Of a DNA stretch of 64,000 nucleotides, positions 42,326 through 50,775 are shown piece by piece. Each line of letters begins with the position of its first letter. Within the stretch, counting starts at the first letter, position 1. The DNA is taken from NCBI RefSeq assembly GCF_039522365.1, contig NZ_BAAADJ010000058.1, forward strand, positions 1 to 64,000, read 5' to 3'. Under the pieces are notes generated by a model. That model was not told the origin of the DNA, made no database searches, and saw only the letters and a program-made list of their open reading frames with translations. A program made the position numbers and the translations under genes. The DNA comes from Bacillus carboniphilus (lineage in GTDB: Bacteria; Bacillota; Bacilli; Bacillales; JC228).

Positions 42326-43170
42326 GTCAGCGATCCCTCCTTTTCCTTCTTTCGACCAAATAATTTTGATAATACTGATGGTCCCTTTGTTTGAATTGGC
42401 GCTATTTCTCTTCTAGAAGTCAACTGTTCTGCAATTCTAAAGTAAGATCTAGCTACATCCGACTTAGCTTGACTAGTAACAAAAGGGATCCCTATATTTA
42501 ATGACTGCGAAGCAGTTTGAAAGTCATTAGGTATAAGCATTTGCTCTTCAATTCCTAAGATATCAGGAATATCTTGAGCAGAAATAACACTTTCCATTGT
42601 TGAACGATTAACCACTAATTGAACTTTATCACTTAGTTCAAGAATATTTAGTGTTTCTAACATAAGCTTCGTATTTTTAAGAGTGGCCATTTCTAAGTTT
42701 GTAATAACAATAATTTGGTCTGCTTTTTCTAGAAGTTGAATGGACTTTTCGTTAATTCCAGCACCTGTGTCCACAAGCAGGTAATCAAAGTCTTGTAACA
42801 TGAGTTCTGTTACCTTTTCTATCGATTGCTCCGTAATTAAATCAGCATATTCTGGGCGATCTGGTGCCGGTAGCACCTTAACACCTGAATCATGACTACA
42901 TAGGTAGCTATTCAGAGTGGGGGCATCCAGCCGATCCATTTCTTCCACTACATCTTTCATCGTAAATGTTGATTGTAAATCCAATGCTAACCCGACATCA
43001 CCAAACTGGAAATCACCATCTAACACACCAATTTTAATGTTCTTTTTCCTTAAGGCAACGGCTAGGTTTACCGTTAAAGTTGTCTTTCCGACGCCTCCTT
43101 TAGCACTACAGACCACAATCATTTCGCCTCTTTTTTTCTTCTTCTCTGGTTGTTGTACTTCTTCAGTCAT
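42322..43170 (-). CDS. tadZ: TadZ/CpaE-like MinD-family ATPase
   Basis: A 282-residue ParA/MinD-type ATPase. Deviant Walker A VVCSAKGGVGKTTLTVNLAVAL near residue 20, DGDFQFGDVGLALDL, and switch II DYLLVDTGAGINEKSI. In Tad systems this protein places the pilus machine in the cell. It lacks the N-terminal receiver-like domain of proteobacterial CpaE. Start at 43170 (ATG behind GGGGGTG). Confidence 0.92.
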   Translation of the reverse strand: MTEEVQQPEKKKKRGEMIVVCSAKGGVGKTTLTVNLAVALRKKNIKIGVLDGDFQFGDVGLALDLQSTFTMKDVVEEMDRLDAPTLNSYLCSHDSGVKVLPAPDRPEYADLITEQSIEKVTELMLQDFDYLLVDTGAGINEKSIQLLEKADQIIVITNLEMATLKNTKLMLETLNILELSDKVQLVVNRSTMESVISAQDIPDILGIEEQMLIPNDFQTASQSLNIGIPFVTSQAKSDVARSYFRIAEQLTSRREIAPIQTKGPSVLSKLFGRKKEKEGSLT

Positions 43171-43196
43171 GACTGTCACCCCCATTTCTCTCCGTT

Positions 43197-43889
43197 TTAT
43201 TCATTAGAATCCTTCTTAACGTCAGCTACGATTCTAGTGTGAATAGCTAAATGTAGATTTCCTCTTTCTAATGCATTGACTAGCTTTACAGAATCTGATG
43301 GATTTATCTCCAAAGTTACTGCACTGTATTCCTCATGAGGTTCTTCCTCATTTTGTGTTTCAATCATTCTTCTATTTACCGCTAACACTCTAACATTCTC
43401 TAGTAACATCTCAGTTCTTACTACTTTTTCTTGTCCGATTTGAACAACTTCTGAGAAAATGACGTTAACCTGATCTTCAGGTTCTACTAAGTTTGAAACA
43501 GATTGTACAAAATTGACACCAATAGAAACAGCTGTCATACCTTCATTTAATTTCCGTGATACAAATACTGTTTCTTCTTTTTCATCCATTACACGGTGAT
43601 CTAATAAGACTTCTCCAGGTTCAATGACAGCAGTTGCATACTGACCACTTAACCCCTCCATACTTTTGATCACATTTGAATGAAGCCCTTCAGTTGGAAC
43701 TTCAATAGTCATTAGCTTTTCGGTGGAAATGACTTCGTTTTTTAGAATCTTTTCCTTAGCAGCAACTACTGTAGTCAGATTTTGCTTGGCAACTGTCTCC
43801 GTATCAAATTGCTTCATATAATTAAAAAATAAAACTGTCGTTACAACACCCATTAGTAAGGCTAACATTAGTATAATTTTTGATCGCAT
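43197..43889 (-). CDS. cpaB: Flp pilus assembly protein CpaB/RcpC (SAF domain)
   Basis: A 230-residue membrane-anchored protein: one N-terminal helix (5-22), then a SAF domain (TVVAAKEKILKNEVISTEKLMTIEVP ... AVIEPGEVLLDHRVM) and the RcpC-type region KLNEGMTAVSIGVNFVQSVSNLVEPEDQVNVIF. In monoderms there is no secretin to meet, so a cell-wall-facing role is inferred. Confidence 0.92.
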   Translation of the reverse strand: MRSKIILMLALLMGVVTTVLFFNYMKQFDTETVAKQNLTTVVAAKEKILKNEVISTEKLMTIEVPTEGLHSNVIKSMEGLSGQYATAVIEPGEVLLDHRVMDEKEETVFVSRKLNEGMTAVSIGVNFVQSVSNLVEPEDQVNVIFSEVVQIGQEKVVRTEMLLENVRVLAVNRRMIETQNEEEPHEEYSAVTLEINPSDSVKLVNALERGNLHLAIHTRIVADVKKDSNE

Positions 43890-43903
43890 TTTTCCCCCAC
43901 CTA

Positions 43904-44818
43904 CTACTCTGTTAATCTAATGCTGAATGCACCACGATCTAAGGCTCCTGGTTCTTCGTATCCAGTTCCAGTTCGCTTTATAAACATACCTCTTATTGAT
44001 GTATCATGACTGTCCATAGGATCCGTGACATAAAAATAAGCAAATCCTGTAATTTGTACCTCTTTTAACTGATTTCCAGTATGATTAAGGGGTTTATAGA
44101 CAGGAATTAAAATAACCCTAGAACAGTCTCTCACATTAACGTCTCTTGGATTTTCTTGACATCCATTAACTCTTTCTCTAATAACCGATCTAGTTTTTCC
44201 AGCGATATTTCCTGTTTGTGTTTCTAACACATCTCCAACTTTCAACTCATCTTGATATCCATGACGTAAATTGTACTCGTAGGTAGCCGCACCTGTTCCC
44301 CCTAATGCTAATACCCCAAAGTTACCACTATCTACATCCTGCTGATCCACTTTAAGCTGGTATTCCTTGTAGTACTCAAGCATTATCGATTCATCGATTC
44401 CTAACGGGGCTGCACCTACAGCTCGACCCATGGTTCTTAATTCTGCTGTAGCATGAGCTTTGACCATTACCTGGTCCTTCCCTAATAGCTTGGAAAATGC
44501 AAGAGACACCGGGACCTCTAAGTCCACTTCTACACTTTTGGGCATCTCGATACCCAAGTTTGTTAACGAGACTTCAGTGTCGTGCTGGTCAATGACCGAG
44601 TATACTATTTCTTCAACCTTATCTTGATTATTGGTTAACTCTTGTGCACCAGATAGAGCGGCGGCATTAGCAACTTTTTGCAAATGACTTTTCGTTTGAT
44701 AAACCATTCCACCATCTATAACTAGCCCTGTAATAGCAAGCAAGGCCATCAAAGCAATAGATACAAGGACAAGAGCGTTTCCATTTTCCTTCTTCCATAA
44801 ACCTATCAATCTACTCAT
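43904..44818 (-). CDS. TadG-like pseudopilin/pilus assembly protein
   Basis: A 304-residue protein with an N-terminal class III-like prepilin region: WKKENGNALVLVSIALMALLAITGLVIDGGMVYQTKSHLQKVANAAALSGAQEL is the TadE/G-type helix with conserved aspartate and Tyr. The outer part (about 230 residues) contains two Cys (CQENPRDVNVRDC) that may form a disulphide. ATG at 44818 behind GAGGTG. Minor pseudopilin of the Tad machine. Confidence 0.87.
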   Translation of the reverse strand: MSRLIGLWKKENGNALVLVSIALMALLAITGLVIDGGMVYQTKSHLQKVANAAALSGAQELTNNQDKVEEIVYSVIDQHDTEVSLTNLGIEMPKSVEVDLEVPVSLAFSKLLGKDQVMVKAHATAELRTMGRAVGAAPLGIDESIMLEYYKEYQLKVDQQDVDSGNFGVLALGGTGAATYEYNLRHGYQDELKVGDVLETQTGNIAGKTRSVIRERVNGCQENPRDVNVRDCSRVILIPVYKPLNHTGNQLKEVQITGFAYFYVTDPMDSHDTSIRGMFIKRTGTGYEEPGALDRGAFSIRLTE

Positions 44819-44826
44819 AAAACACC

Positions 44827-45210
44827 TCATTCTACCCGAATGGTTGAATCCGCATGGATTACTACCGGGTTAGGTATGAATTGGTTCAAAATAGGCGTAA
44901 TCAGTTTCAATGGATAATCTATTGAAACTTGTACATATTCACCAGATGTTCTAGCATTCTCTGTAGGAGAGATTTCAATCTCTAAAAGTGCTGGGTCTCC
45001 AAGCTTAAAGTAATCCCTTGCAAATTCACTAATTTCAGTGTCAGACTTGCCTAACCCGCCTAATCTAACTGCCTCCTGAGTAGCTAGGTGTAAATGAGAA
45101 GTTGAATATAATACTCTACCTAAATCAATAACTCCTGCCAATAAAAGAAGTAGTAACGGTAAGATAAGTGCAACTTCTACCATTGATTGTCCTCGCTCAT
45201 CTCGAATCAA
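44827..45210 (-). CDS. tadE: TadE-like minor pseudopilin
   Basis: A 127-residue protein beginning IRDERGQSMVEVALILPLLLLLLAGVIDLGRVLYS, the classical TadE prepilin helix: cleavage by TadV is expected at G|QSMVE, with the conserved Glu five residues later. It overlaps the prepilin peptidase gene by four bases. Confidence 0.92.
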   Translation of the reverse strand: MIRDERGQSMVEVALILPLLLLLLAGVIDLGRVLYSTSHLHLATQEAVRLGGLGKSDTEISEFARDYFKLGDPALLEIEISPTENARTSGEYVQVSIDYPLKLITPILNQFIPNPVVIHADSTIRVE

Positions 45211-45728
45211 ACTAGACTCACCCCACTTAAGAAAAAGCTTAATAATGCACCACCCGCAATGGCTACTCCATATGGGTACGTCGCTTTATAGTCTTCTTTT
45301 GCTATGGTTAAAGGGATTTTCACTCCTTGCCTGATTCCAGAGAGGGAGTACAGAATGGTTTTAATCCTCGCTAACACTCCTCTTCTAAATAAAAGAACAA
45401 ATAGTGCTAGTAAACCACCTAACAAAGCCATGTATAATGCGGTAATTAAAACAAACACTGTTCCCTTCATGGCACCAATAAGTGCTAACAACTTAACATC
45501 ACCAGCACCAATTCCACCTAACAGATAAGGAATTAAAAGAAGCCCCATTCCTACAAAAAATCCAAAAATACTAGATAACAAACCTTCCCATCCTGTACTA
45601 AAAAGGTGAATAAACAACGTCAATAACAAGGATGGATATATCACTTTATTGTAAATTCTACGTTCCTTCAAATCTGTTAAAACACAAATGACTAATACTA
45701 CGCAAAGTAAAATATCAATTATATTCAT
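45207..45728 (-). CDS. tadV: Prepilin peptidase TadV/CpaA (A24)
   Basis: A 173-residue aspartic membrane protease that cleaves Flp, TadE and TadG precursors. The catalytic aspartates are in the N-terminal CVLTDLKERRIYNKV and in GGIGAGDVKLLALIGA (GxGD). No methyltransferase domain, as is normal for TadV. Six helices. It is the first gene after the terminator that follows the pilin genes. Confidence 0.93.
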   Translation of the reverse strand: MNIIDILLCVVLVICVLTDLKERRIYNKVIYPSLLLTLFIHLFSTGWEGLLSSIFGFFVGMGLLLIPYLLGGIGAGDVKLLALIGAMKGTVFVLITALYMALLGGLLALFVLLFRRGVLARIKTILYSLSGIRQGVKIPLTIAKEDYKATYPYGVAIAGGALLSFFLSGVSLV

Positions 45729-45770
45729 TTAATCTCACCTTCAAAGAGGTTTTAAAATTCAATATTGATA

Positions 45771-45807
45771 CAAAAATAGTCTCACGTCAGACGTAAGACT
45801 ATTTTTG
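45771..45807 (-). terminator. Intra-operon terminator between the pilin genes and tadV
   Basis: AATAGTCTYACGT/ACGTRAGACTATT, about 13 bp with a three-base loop and TTTTTGT on the minus strand. It should make the pilin mRNA much more abundant than the assembly-gene mRNA. Confidence 0.88.
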
Positions 45808-45837
45808 TCATATTTAAAGGTTGAACACCTTTCTTCA

Positions 45838-46014
45838 TTAAGAAGCGGCATCATTACCTTGGGAAACAATTGAAACCGCTCTGTTAATCATTTCAGCGAT
45901 TTCTTCTTGTAAAGTTAGTATAGACGCTAAAGCGGCTACAGCTATGATTCCGAGCACTAAGCCATACTCCGTCATGCCTTGGCCAGTTTCTTCTAGCCAT
46001 AGTTTTTTTAACAT
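45838..46014 (-). CDS. Second Flp pilin (58 residues)
   Basis: MLKKLWLEETGQGMTEYGLV opens a 58-residue prepilin; the TadV site is G|QGMTEY and the following helix GLVLGIIAVAALASILTL is shared with the first pilin. The mature peptide has only about 47 residues. The ATG starts four bases after the stop of the first pilin, with no clear ribosome site, so it is probably translated by coupling at lower level. The terminator at 45771 follows. Confidence 0.92.
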   Translation of the reverse strand: MLKKLWLEETGQGMTEYGLVLGIIAVAALASILTLQEEIAEMINRAVSIVSQGNDAAS

Positions 46015-46018
46015 CTAA

Positions 46019-46216
46019 TTATTGTGGAGTTGACCCGTCGCCTGTTTCACGACCTGTTACTGCTGTTACAACATTATCAAACATTGTTACGATTTCTTCA
46101 CGAAGTAAAGTTAGTGCTCCTACAACCGCTACCGCAATAATTCCTAATACTAAACCATACTCAGTCATACCTTGTCCTTCTTCTTCTACGAATAAAGCTT
46201 TCATTTTTTCCATCAT
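46019..46216 (-). CDS. flp: Flp pilin (major)
   Basis: A 65-residue class III prepilin. Short charged leader MMEKMKALFVEEEG, predicted TadV cleavage G|QGMTEY with the family Glu-Tyr, then hydrophobic helix GLVLGIIAVAVVGALTLL and a polar tail. A perfect AGGAGG eight bases before the ATG indicates strong translation. It is the first pilin after the DUF192 gene and probably the main pilus subunit. Confidence 0.95.
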   Translation of the reverse strand: MMEKMKALFVEEEGQGMTEYGLVLGIIAVAVVGALTLLREEIVTMFDNVVTAVTGRETGDGSTPQ

Positions 46217-46306
46217 GTTTGTTTCCTCCTAAAATTTAGTTTAATTTTTGTTTTTTACGATCTTTTCTTTTGCTAACAATATGTCAGGATTCCTACTTTG
46301 TTGGAG

Positions 46307-46651
46307 TTACCGCTCAAGTGAAACTTGATCTCCAACCTTTGTTTCTGTTTGGCTAATTGTGCCGGATGGGAGCTCTATAACAGAATTTGCATCAGCATAA
46401 ACCTTCCCAAACTTCCCTGGTTCGAACGATTCATCAACAGCTACTACAACATTGGATTCGTTTAAATAAAGGACATCAATGTCATAGTTCATAAAGAATG
46501 TGTGGATAGATCGGCAGGGTTTAATATGCAAGCCAACACCTTCTTCTAAGTCGGCAGTGAACATCAACCCTCTTAACCTTTTAAAAAACTGATAGGCTGG
46601 GTTTACATGTTCCGCAATGATCTCCTCATTGCGTAAGTTGACAAGCTTCAC
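46307..46651 (-). CDS. DUF192 family protein
   Basis: A 114-residue protein of DUF192: RLRGLMFTADLEEGVGLHIKPCRSIHTFFMNYDIDVLYLN and VYADANSVIELPSG are the family motifs. Members are often exported or membrane-linked elsewhere; here there is no signal peptide. It is the first gene behind the c-di-GMP riboswitch and precedes the pilins by 90 bases, so it belongs to the Tad regulon. GTG start behind CGGAGGTG. Role unknown. Confidence 0.9.
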   Translation of the reverse strand: MKLVNLRNEEIIAEHVNPAYQFFKRLRGLMFTADLEEGVGLHIKPCRSIHTFFMNYDIDVLYLNESNVVVAVDESFEPGKFGKVYADANSVIELPSGTISQTETKVGDQVSLER

Positions 46652-46670
46652 TCTTTCACCTCCGCTCCTA

Positions 46671-46705
46671 TAAAAAATAACCCCGCCTTTACCGAAAGGG
46701 AGGTT
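46671..46705 (-). terminator. Riboswitch-controlled terminator before the DUF192-flp-tad operon
   Basis: Minus strand AACCTCCCTTT/AAAGGCGGGGTT pair with one mismatch and G-U pairs around a CGGT loop, followed by ATTTTTT. An alternative long pairing exists upstream: AGAGAAGGTAAGGA (near 46775) with TCCTTACTTCTCT (near 46735), the usual sign of a switching platform. Confidence 0.75.
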
Positions 46706-46805
46706 GCTTCGAAGTCGTTTACAATTTTAGAGAAGTAAGGAGGTTAGCAAATATACTATAAGGACGGATGAGTGGATCCTTACCTTCTCTTCAATTGTTC
46801 ACGAC

Positions 46806-46915
46806 ACCCTGCATCTTTCGGTAACTGGCTGGCATAGTGTCTTTTCAAACACCGTAGCCCCTGTAGCTTTGCGTCATTGGCTTTCACCAATTTTGCCTTT
46901 GTCGAGATTCAGCAT
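46806..46915 (-). ncRNA. c-di-GMP-I riboswitch (GEMM-I)
   Basis: On the minus strand the aptamer core is complete. AAAGGCAAA leads into hairpin ATTGG-TGAAAG-CCAAT (GNRA-type loop), then the invariant GACGCAAAGCTA, the GGGGCTA closing segment, a variable hairpin GTGTTTGAAAAGACAC, and CAGCCAGTTACCG (tetraloop-receptor side). This matches the GEMM-I consensus at all conserved blocks. It senses cyclic di-GMP and lies 155 bases upstream of the DUF192-flp-tad operon on the same strand, with a terminator between. Whether c-di-GMP turns the operon on or off cannot be read with certainty. Confidence 0.94.
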
Positions 46916-47363
46916 TTGTTGTCCGCCTGATCTCTTGACACCATCATATAATCGACAGAATCAAATTGAAATCGTGCAATTTTCACAATTTTTTCAATAG
47001 TCTCGTGAGACCTCAACATACATTGATGATTCTATTTTCCTTTGTTTTTAACTTCCAGAAGAGGAGAAGGCAGGAGTCCGAAATTCTTAATAGGTCTATC
47101 TTCTTATTTTCAGAAAAATTATCCAATTCAAAAACTCATTTTCTTGGAGTGAAAGACCTAATGAAAACTTCCAACATTTTCTTTAAAAAAATATGAAATT
47201 TCTTCATTAGTCGACAAAAATGGCCAAAAACAGGCGTTATTTCGGGTTCCGGCACTTCCCCCCCTGTCTTTAGACTCAGAAAAAGGATAGTCCGTTCCAC
47301 TTACTTTTTTCCGTAAAACCACTTTTACAGCATTATTACTAGCCAGAACCTAAGCATGTTCAA
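46916..47363. other. Intergenic region without visible gene
   Basis: About 450 bases between the riboswitch and the permease terminator. The minus strand near 46940-46975 must hold the promoter of the Tad transcript; a weak TTCAAT-16-TATGAT pair is visible. The small plus-strand frame at 46966-47196 has no ribosome site and low-complexity content. I see nothing else. Confidence 0.5.
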
Positions 47364-47392
47364 TAAAAAAGCCTCTCATTAAAGAGAGACTT
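47364..47392 (-). terminator. Terminator of the ABC permease genes
   Basis: AGTCTCTC/GAGAGGCT stem, loop TTTAAT, followed by TTTTTTATT on the minus strand. Confidence 0.88.
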
Positions 47393-47408
47393 CCTGTAAA
47401 ATACTGTA

Positions 47409-48224
47409 TTATTTCATTCCTGTTAAGGTAATTCCTTTAATAATTTGACGTTGGAAGAACAGGAACACAATAATGAGTGGAATAACCGCTATCGTAGCAC
47501 CTGTCATAATTAACTCCCAGTAATCTTCGTTTTCACCGGAGAAGTAGGCAAGCCCAACCGGTAAAGTCCGTAGTTCAGGATTCTCAATAACAATTAACGG
47601 CCAAAGGTAAGCGTTCCAATTTCCAAGGAAGGTGAAAATACATAGTGCAGATAGCGCAGGTAATACCTGCGGAATGGCTATCTTAAAGAAAATCTTAAAC
47701 TCATTCATTCCATCTATTCTAGCCGCATCTAGCAAATCTTCAGGAATGGACTCCATAAATTGCTTCATTAGGAAGATTCCAAAAGCAGAGATGACCCCTG
47801 GGAACATAATTCCCCAATAAGTATCTACCCATCCTAGCTCTGTTGACATTAAGTACCATGGAATCACTAACATCTCGGTAGGAATCATTAACGAACTTAG
47901 AATGAAGATAAAAATAATATTTCTCCCTTTAAAATGGAACTTAGCCAAGATGTAACCTACGAGCGTATCAAAAAATGCCACGCTGAGTGTTGTAATAACT
48001 GCGACGATCAAGCTATTCAGAAACCATTTTCCAAATAATGTATCTTTAAAAATTTCAATATAGTTTGCTAGAGTTGGGTTTTCAGGAATGAGTGTAAGTG
48101 AAAAGACCTCTAAAGGCGTCTTAAACGATGTAGAGATCATCCATAAAAACGGGAATATCATGAAAACCGAACCTAAAATTAACAATGTATATACAATGGT
48201 CTTTTTAACTCTTTTTGACTTTGT
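47409..48224 (-). CDS. Carbohydrate-type ABC permease (MalG/UgpE-like)
   Basis: A 271-residue permease of family CUT1 with six helices. The cytoplasmic EAA loop reads EDLLDAARIDGMNEFKIFFKIAIPQVLPAL (EAA---G-------P). ATG at 48224 with GGGAGG nine bases upstream; the frame opens 11 codons earlier. It pairs with the permease just upstream. No ATPase gene is in the cluster, so a shared MsmX-type ATPase is likely. Confidence 0.92.
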   Translation of the reverse strand, partial: TKSKRVKKTIVYTLLILGSVFMIFPFLWMISTSFKTPLEVFSLTLIPENPTLANYIEIFKDTLFGKWFLNSLIVAVITTLSVAFFDTLVGYILAKFHFKGRNIIFIFILSSLMIPTEMLVIPWYLMSTELGWVDTYWGIMFPGVISAFGIFLMKQFMESIPEDLLDAARIDGMNEFKIFFKIAIPQVLPALSALCIFTFLGNWNAYLWPLIVIENPELRTLPVGLAYFSGENEDYWELIMTGATIAVIPLIIVFLFFQRQIIKGITLTGMK

Positions 48225-48246
48225 CATGACCCGTTGCCTCCCCTCA

Positions 48247-49176
48247 TTAGTAATCAAACTTTCTCGTTAGTACTTTCATTTGGAATAGCGTCAAGGCTAA
48301 AACAATTAAGAATAAGATAACGGTCGCTGCTGATGCATACCCCATCTGAAAGCGCTGGAAGGCAAGCTCGTATATATAGTGAACCATAGAATTAGTTGAA
48401 TTTAATGGTCCACCCATTGTCATATTTTGAACCTGTGTAAAAGTTTGTAGGAAGGCGATACTTCCGATTACGGCTGAAAAGACAATGGTAGGATTTAATA
48501 AAGGTAATGTAATCCGACGGAATTTTTGCCAGCTGTTAGCCCCATCAATTTCCGCTGCTTCATAGAACATTTTTGGAATGTTTTCGAGTCCTGCTAAAAA
48601 GATAACCATCTGGAAGCCAATGCCTTGCCAAATCATGGAGGCAATAATGACATAAATGGCTTGATCAGGTGAGCTTAAAAATAATTGTTTTTCAAAACCT
48701 AAATCTATGAGGACATTGTTAATAATCCCGTTATTCATAAACAACCATTTAAAGATCCAACTCACCGCAACAATACTAGTAACATACGGGATAAAGTAAA
48801 TAACCCTGAAGAATCCAACAAATTTATTGATTCTTTGAAGTAATAGGGCAATTCCCAGACCTACTATTAACTGTCCAGTAACCCCAAAAATGACATATAC
48901 AAATGTATTTTTAAGTGCTTGTCGAAAAACTTCATCATTAAATAAGCCTATGTAATTTTCTAATCCCACAAATGGCTTTACATCCGATAAGATGGTCCAT
49001 TCATGGAAACCGACATTAAAGGTATAAAGGGTGGGAGCAAAACGAATGAAGATGAAGAAAAGTAAAGGGATGGCCAAGCTACTGTATACAAATATTAACC
49101 TTTGCTGTTTTAGAGAGAGCTGTTTCTTTTTTTTGTTCTTCTTTTGCAATTTTGTGTTTAATTCAGTTTGAGCCAC
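48247..49176 (-). CDS. Carbohydrate-type ABC permease (MalF/UgpA-like)
   Basis: A 309-residue CUT1 permease with a Lys-rich cytosolic N-terminus and six helices; EAA loop YEAAEIDGANSWQKFRRITLPLLNPTIVF. GTG start behind AGGGGG. It is separated from the binding-protein gene by about 310 bases that hold a GC-rich repeat. Confidence 0.92.
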   Translation of the reverse strand: MAQTELNTKLQKKNKKKKQLSLKQQRLIFVYSSLAIPLLFFIFIRFAPTLYTFNVGFHEWTILSDVKPFVGLENYIGLFNDEVFRQALKNTFVYVIFGVTGQLIVGLGIALLLQRINKFVGFFRVIYFIPYVTSIVAVSWIFKWLFMNNGIINNVLIDLGFEKQLFLSSPDQAIYVIIASMIWQGIGFQMVIFLAGLENIPKMFYEAAEIDGANSWQKFRRITLPLLNPTIVFSAVIGSIAFLQTFTQVQNMTMGGPLNSTNSMVHYIYELAFQRFQMGYASAATVILFLIVLALTLFQMKVLTRKFDY

Positions 49177-49266
49177 AGTTAGAGCCCCCTTCTATTCATT
49201 AAATTACAAACGCTTTTCGCTTACATTGTTGCTTTTAGACAATAGTTTATTCTACTAACAAAGTAC

Positions 49267-49393
49267 GTTGATTTCCGTTGCAGGTGCTTGCTTTCCGTGG
49301 GCGGTCCGGGAGCCTCCTCGTCGCTGTCGCTCCTGCGGGGTCTCCCTAGTCCCTTCCTCCCACAGGAGTCAAGCACCTTCCACTCCAATCAAC
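49267..49393. repeat. GC-rich interspersed repeat with terminal inverted repeats (second member)
   Basis: GTTGATT (49267-49273) and AATCAAC (49387-49393) bound the element; CAGGTGCTTG and CAAGCACCTT form an inner inverted pair. The core shares GCTTTCCGTGGGC, GAGCCTCCTCG, GCGGGGTCTC and CACAGGAGTC with the repeat at 4249-4357. It interrupts an ABC-transporter operon between the binding protein and permeases. The rest of the gap 49177-49489 holds only a 9-bp hairpin (TAGAGAGAC/GTCTCTCTA, near 49454-49477). Confidence 0.8.
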
Positions 49394-49489
49394 TGCAGTT
49401 GGACTTTGATTGCAAGAAACAACAATCATTGCGAAAACAGCGATTACAAAATGGATAGAGAGACCCGAGAGTCTCTCTACGCCCATATT

Positions 49490-50773
49490 TTAATTTCTCT
49501 TACTCCAGTAGTCATCAAACAGCTTCTGCGTTCTTTCGACCATTTCTTGGTATGCTTCCTCTATTGTTGCTTGACCTAGCACGACCTTGTCAGTTGCTTC
49601 CATTACATAATCTCTTTCAAGCGTCTCATCAACAAAGAAGTGAGCATGTGCATCTGGTAGTTGTTGAATAAATGGTCCAATTTTTTCATCATTTAGGAAC
49701 TTATCTTGCATCGCAACGGCTTCTTTAGCTGGAAGCTCTCCAACTTTATCTAACCATCTTTCCATAACGTCTTGACTTGTTAGGAACTCAAGGAACTTCG
49801 TAGCCGCTTCTAGCTTTTCCCCTTCGACTTTCTTTGTAATTCCGTTTGCCCAGAAAGAAGACTGGGTAGCCGCTTCTTTATAGGAAGGAAGTGGAGCCAC
49901 ACCGTAATTTAAGTCTGGAGCGTCGTTTGCTAATGTTCCTAGACGGAATGAACCATCTACGTTCATCGCAGCAAATCCTGTCTTAAATGCTGTAACATCA
50001 TTGGTATAGAAACCTTTTTCTCCAACTTTATGTTTTGTTGCAAATTCTACTAAGTAAGTGAATGCCTCTAATCCAGCGTCAGAGTCATCCCAAAGAATTT
50101 GTTTACGGTCTTCACTTAAACCTTGGCCGCCTGCTTGGTAAATAAGTGCATCACGGTACCAGTTATGAAGCTGTCCACCAAGCTCCCAAGCCATACCTGC
50201 TCTTTCTAATTGACCATTGGAATCTCTCTTTGTTAATTCTACAGAGTAATCCACTAACTCATCCCAAGTCTTCGGAGGGTCAGTTAACCCTGCTTCAGCA
50301 AAGTGGTCCTTATTATAGAACAAAGCTAATGTACGCACAGCAGTTGGAAGAACCCAATACTCGCCATCCAGTTTTACTGCGTCAAGTAATGGGAAAAATT
50401 CTTCTTCTAACTCTTCATGTGGAAATGCATCTTGCGGTAGTGGTTGTAGGTAACCAGAATCTACATACTTTGGTACCCATCCATAGTACAAGTTGATAAT
50501 ATCTGGACCTCTACCTGCTGGAACTAGAGTTGCTACTTTTTCATTGTATTGGTCATAAGGATAAGTCGTTTGTTTAATCTTGATCCCAGGGTTAGCTTCC
50601 TCAAATTCTTTAATTAGTTCATCCATTAATTCTACTTTAGATTCATAATGGTATTGCCAATACTCAAGGACGATTTCATCCCCTTCTCCTCCCGTCTCCT
50701 CATTACTTGAACAAGCACTTAGGAGAAGAACAAGTAAACCTGCTAAAAACATACCCCATTTTTTTAGACTCAC
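49490..50773 (-). CDS. Extracellular solute-binding lipoprotein (CUT1-type)
   Basis: A 427-residue family-1 binding protein. Signal peptide with lipobox LLSAC (Cys about residue 21), then EIVLEYWQYHYESKVELMDELIKEFEEANPGIKIKQ, GRGPDIINLYYGWVPKYV and a C-terminal TKFLEFLTSQDVMERWL, as usual for sugar-binding lipoproteins. The ligand is unknown; the neighbouring lyase and amidohydrolase argue for a ligand with C-N bonds rather than a plain sugar (inference). GTG start behind GGGGGA. Confidence 0.92.
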   Translation of the reverse strand: MSLKKWGMFLAGLLVLLLSACSSNEETGGEGDEIVLEYWQYHYESKVELMDELIKEFEEANPGIKIKQTTYPYDQYNEKVATLVPAGRGPDIINLYYGWVPKYVDSGYLQPLPQDAFPHEELEEEFFPLLDAVKLDGEYWVLPTAVRTLALFYNKDHFAEAGLTDPPKTWDELVDYSVELTKRDSNGQLERAGMAWELGGQLHNWYRDALIYQAGGQGLSEDRKQILWDDSDAGLEAFTYLVEFATKHKVGEKGFYTNDVTAFKTGFAAMNVDGSFRLGTLANDAPDLNYGVAPLPSYKEAATQSSFWANGITKKVEGEKLEAATKFLEFLTSQDVMERWLDKVGELPAKEAVAMQDKFLNDEKIGPFIQQLPDAHAHFFVDETLERDYVMEATDKVVLGQATIEEAYQEMVERTQKLFDDYWSKRN

Positions 50774-50775
50774 AA

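Noticed and set aside
46966-47196. A 76-residue plus-strand protein
   Set aside because: No ribosome-binding site, Phe-rich low-complexity translation, and it lies opposite the promoter region of the riboswitch transcript.
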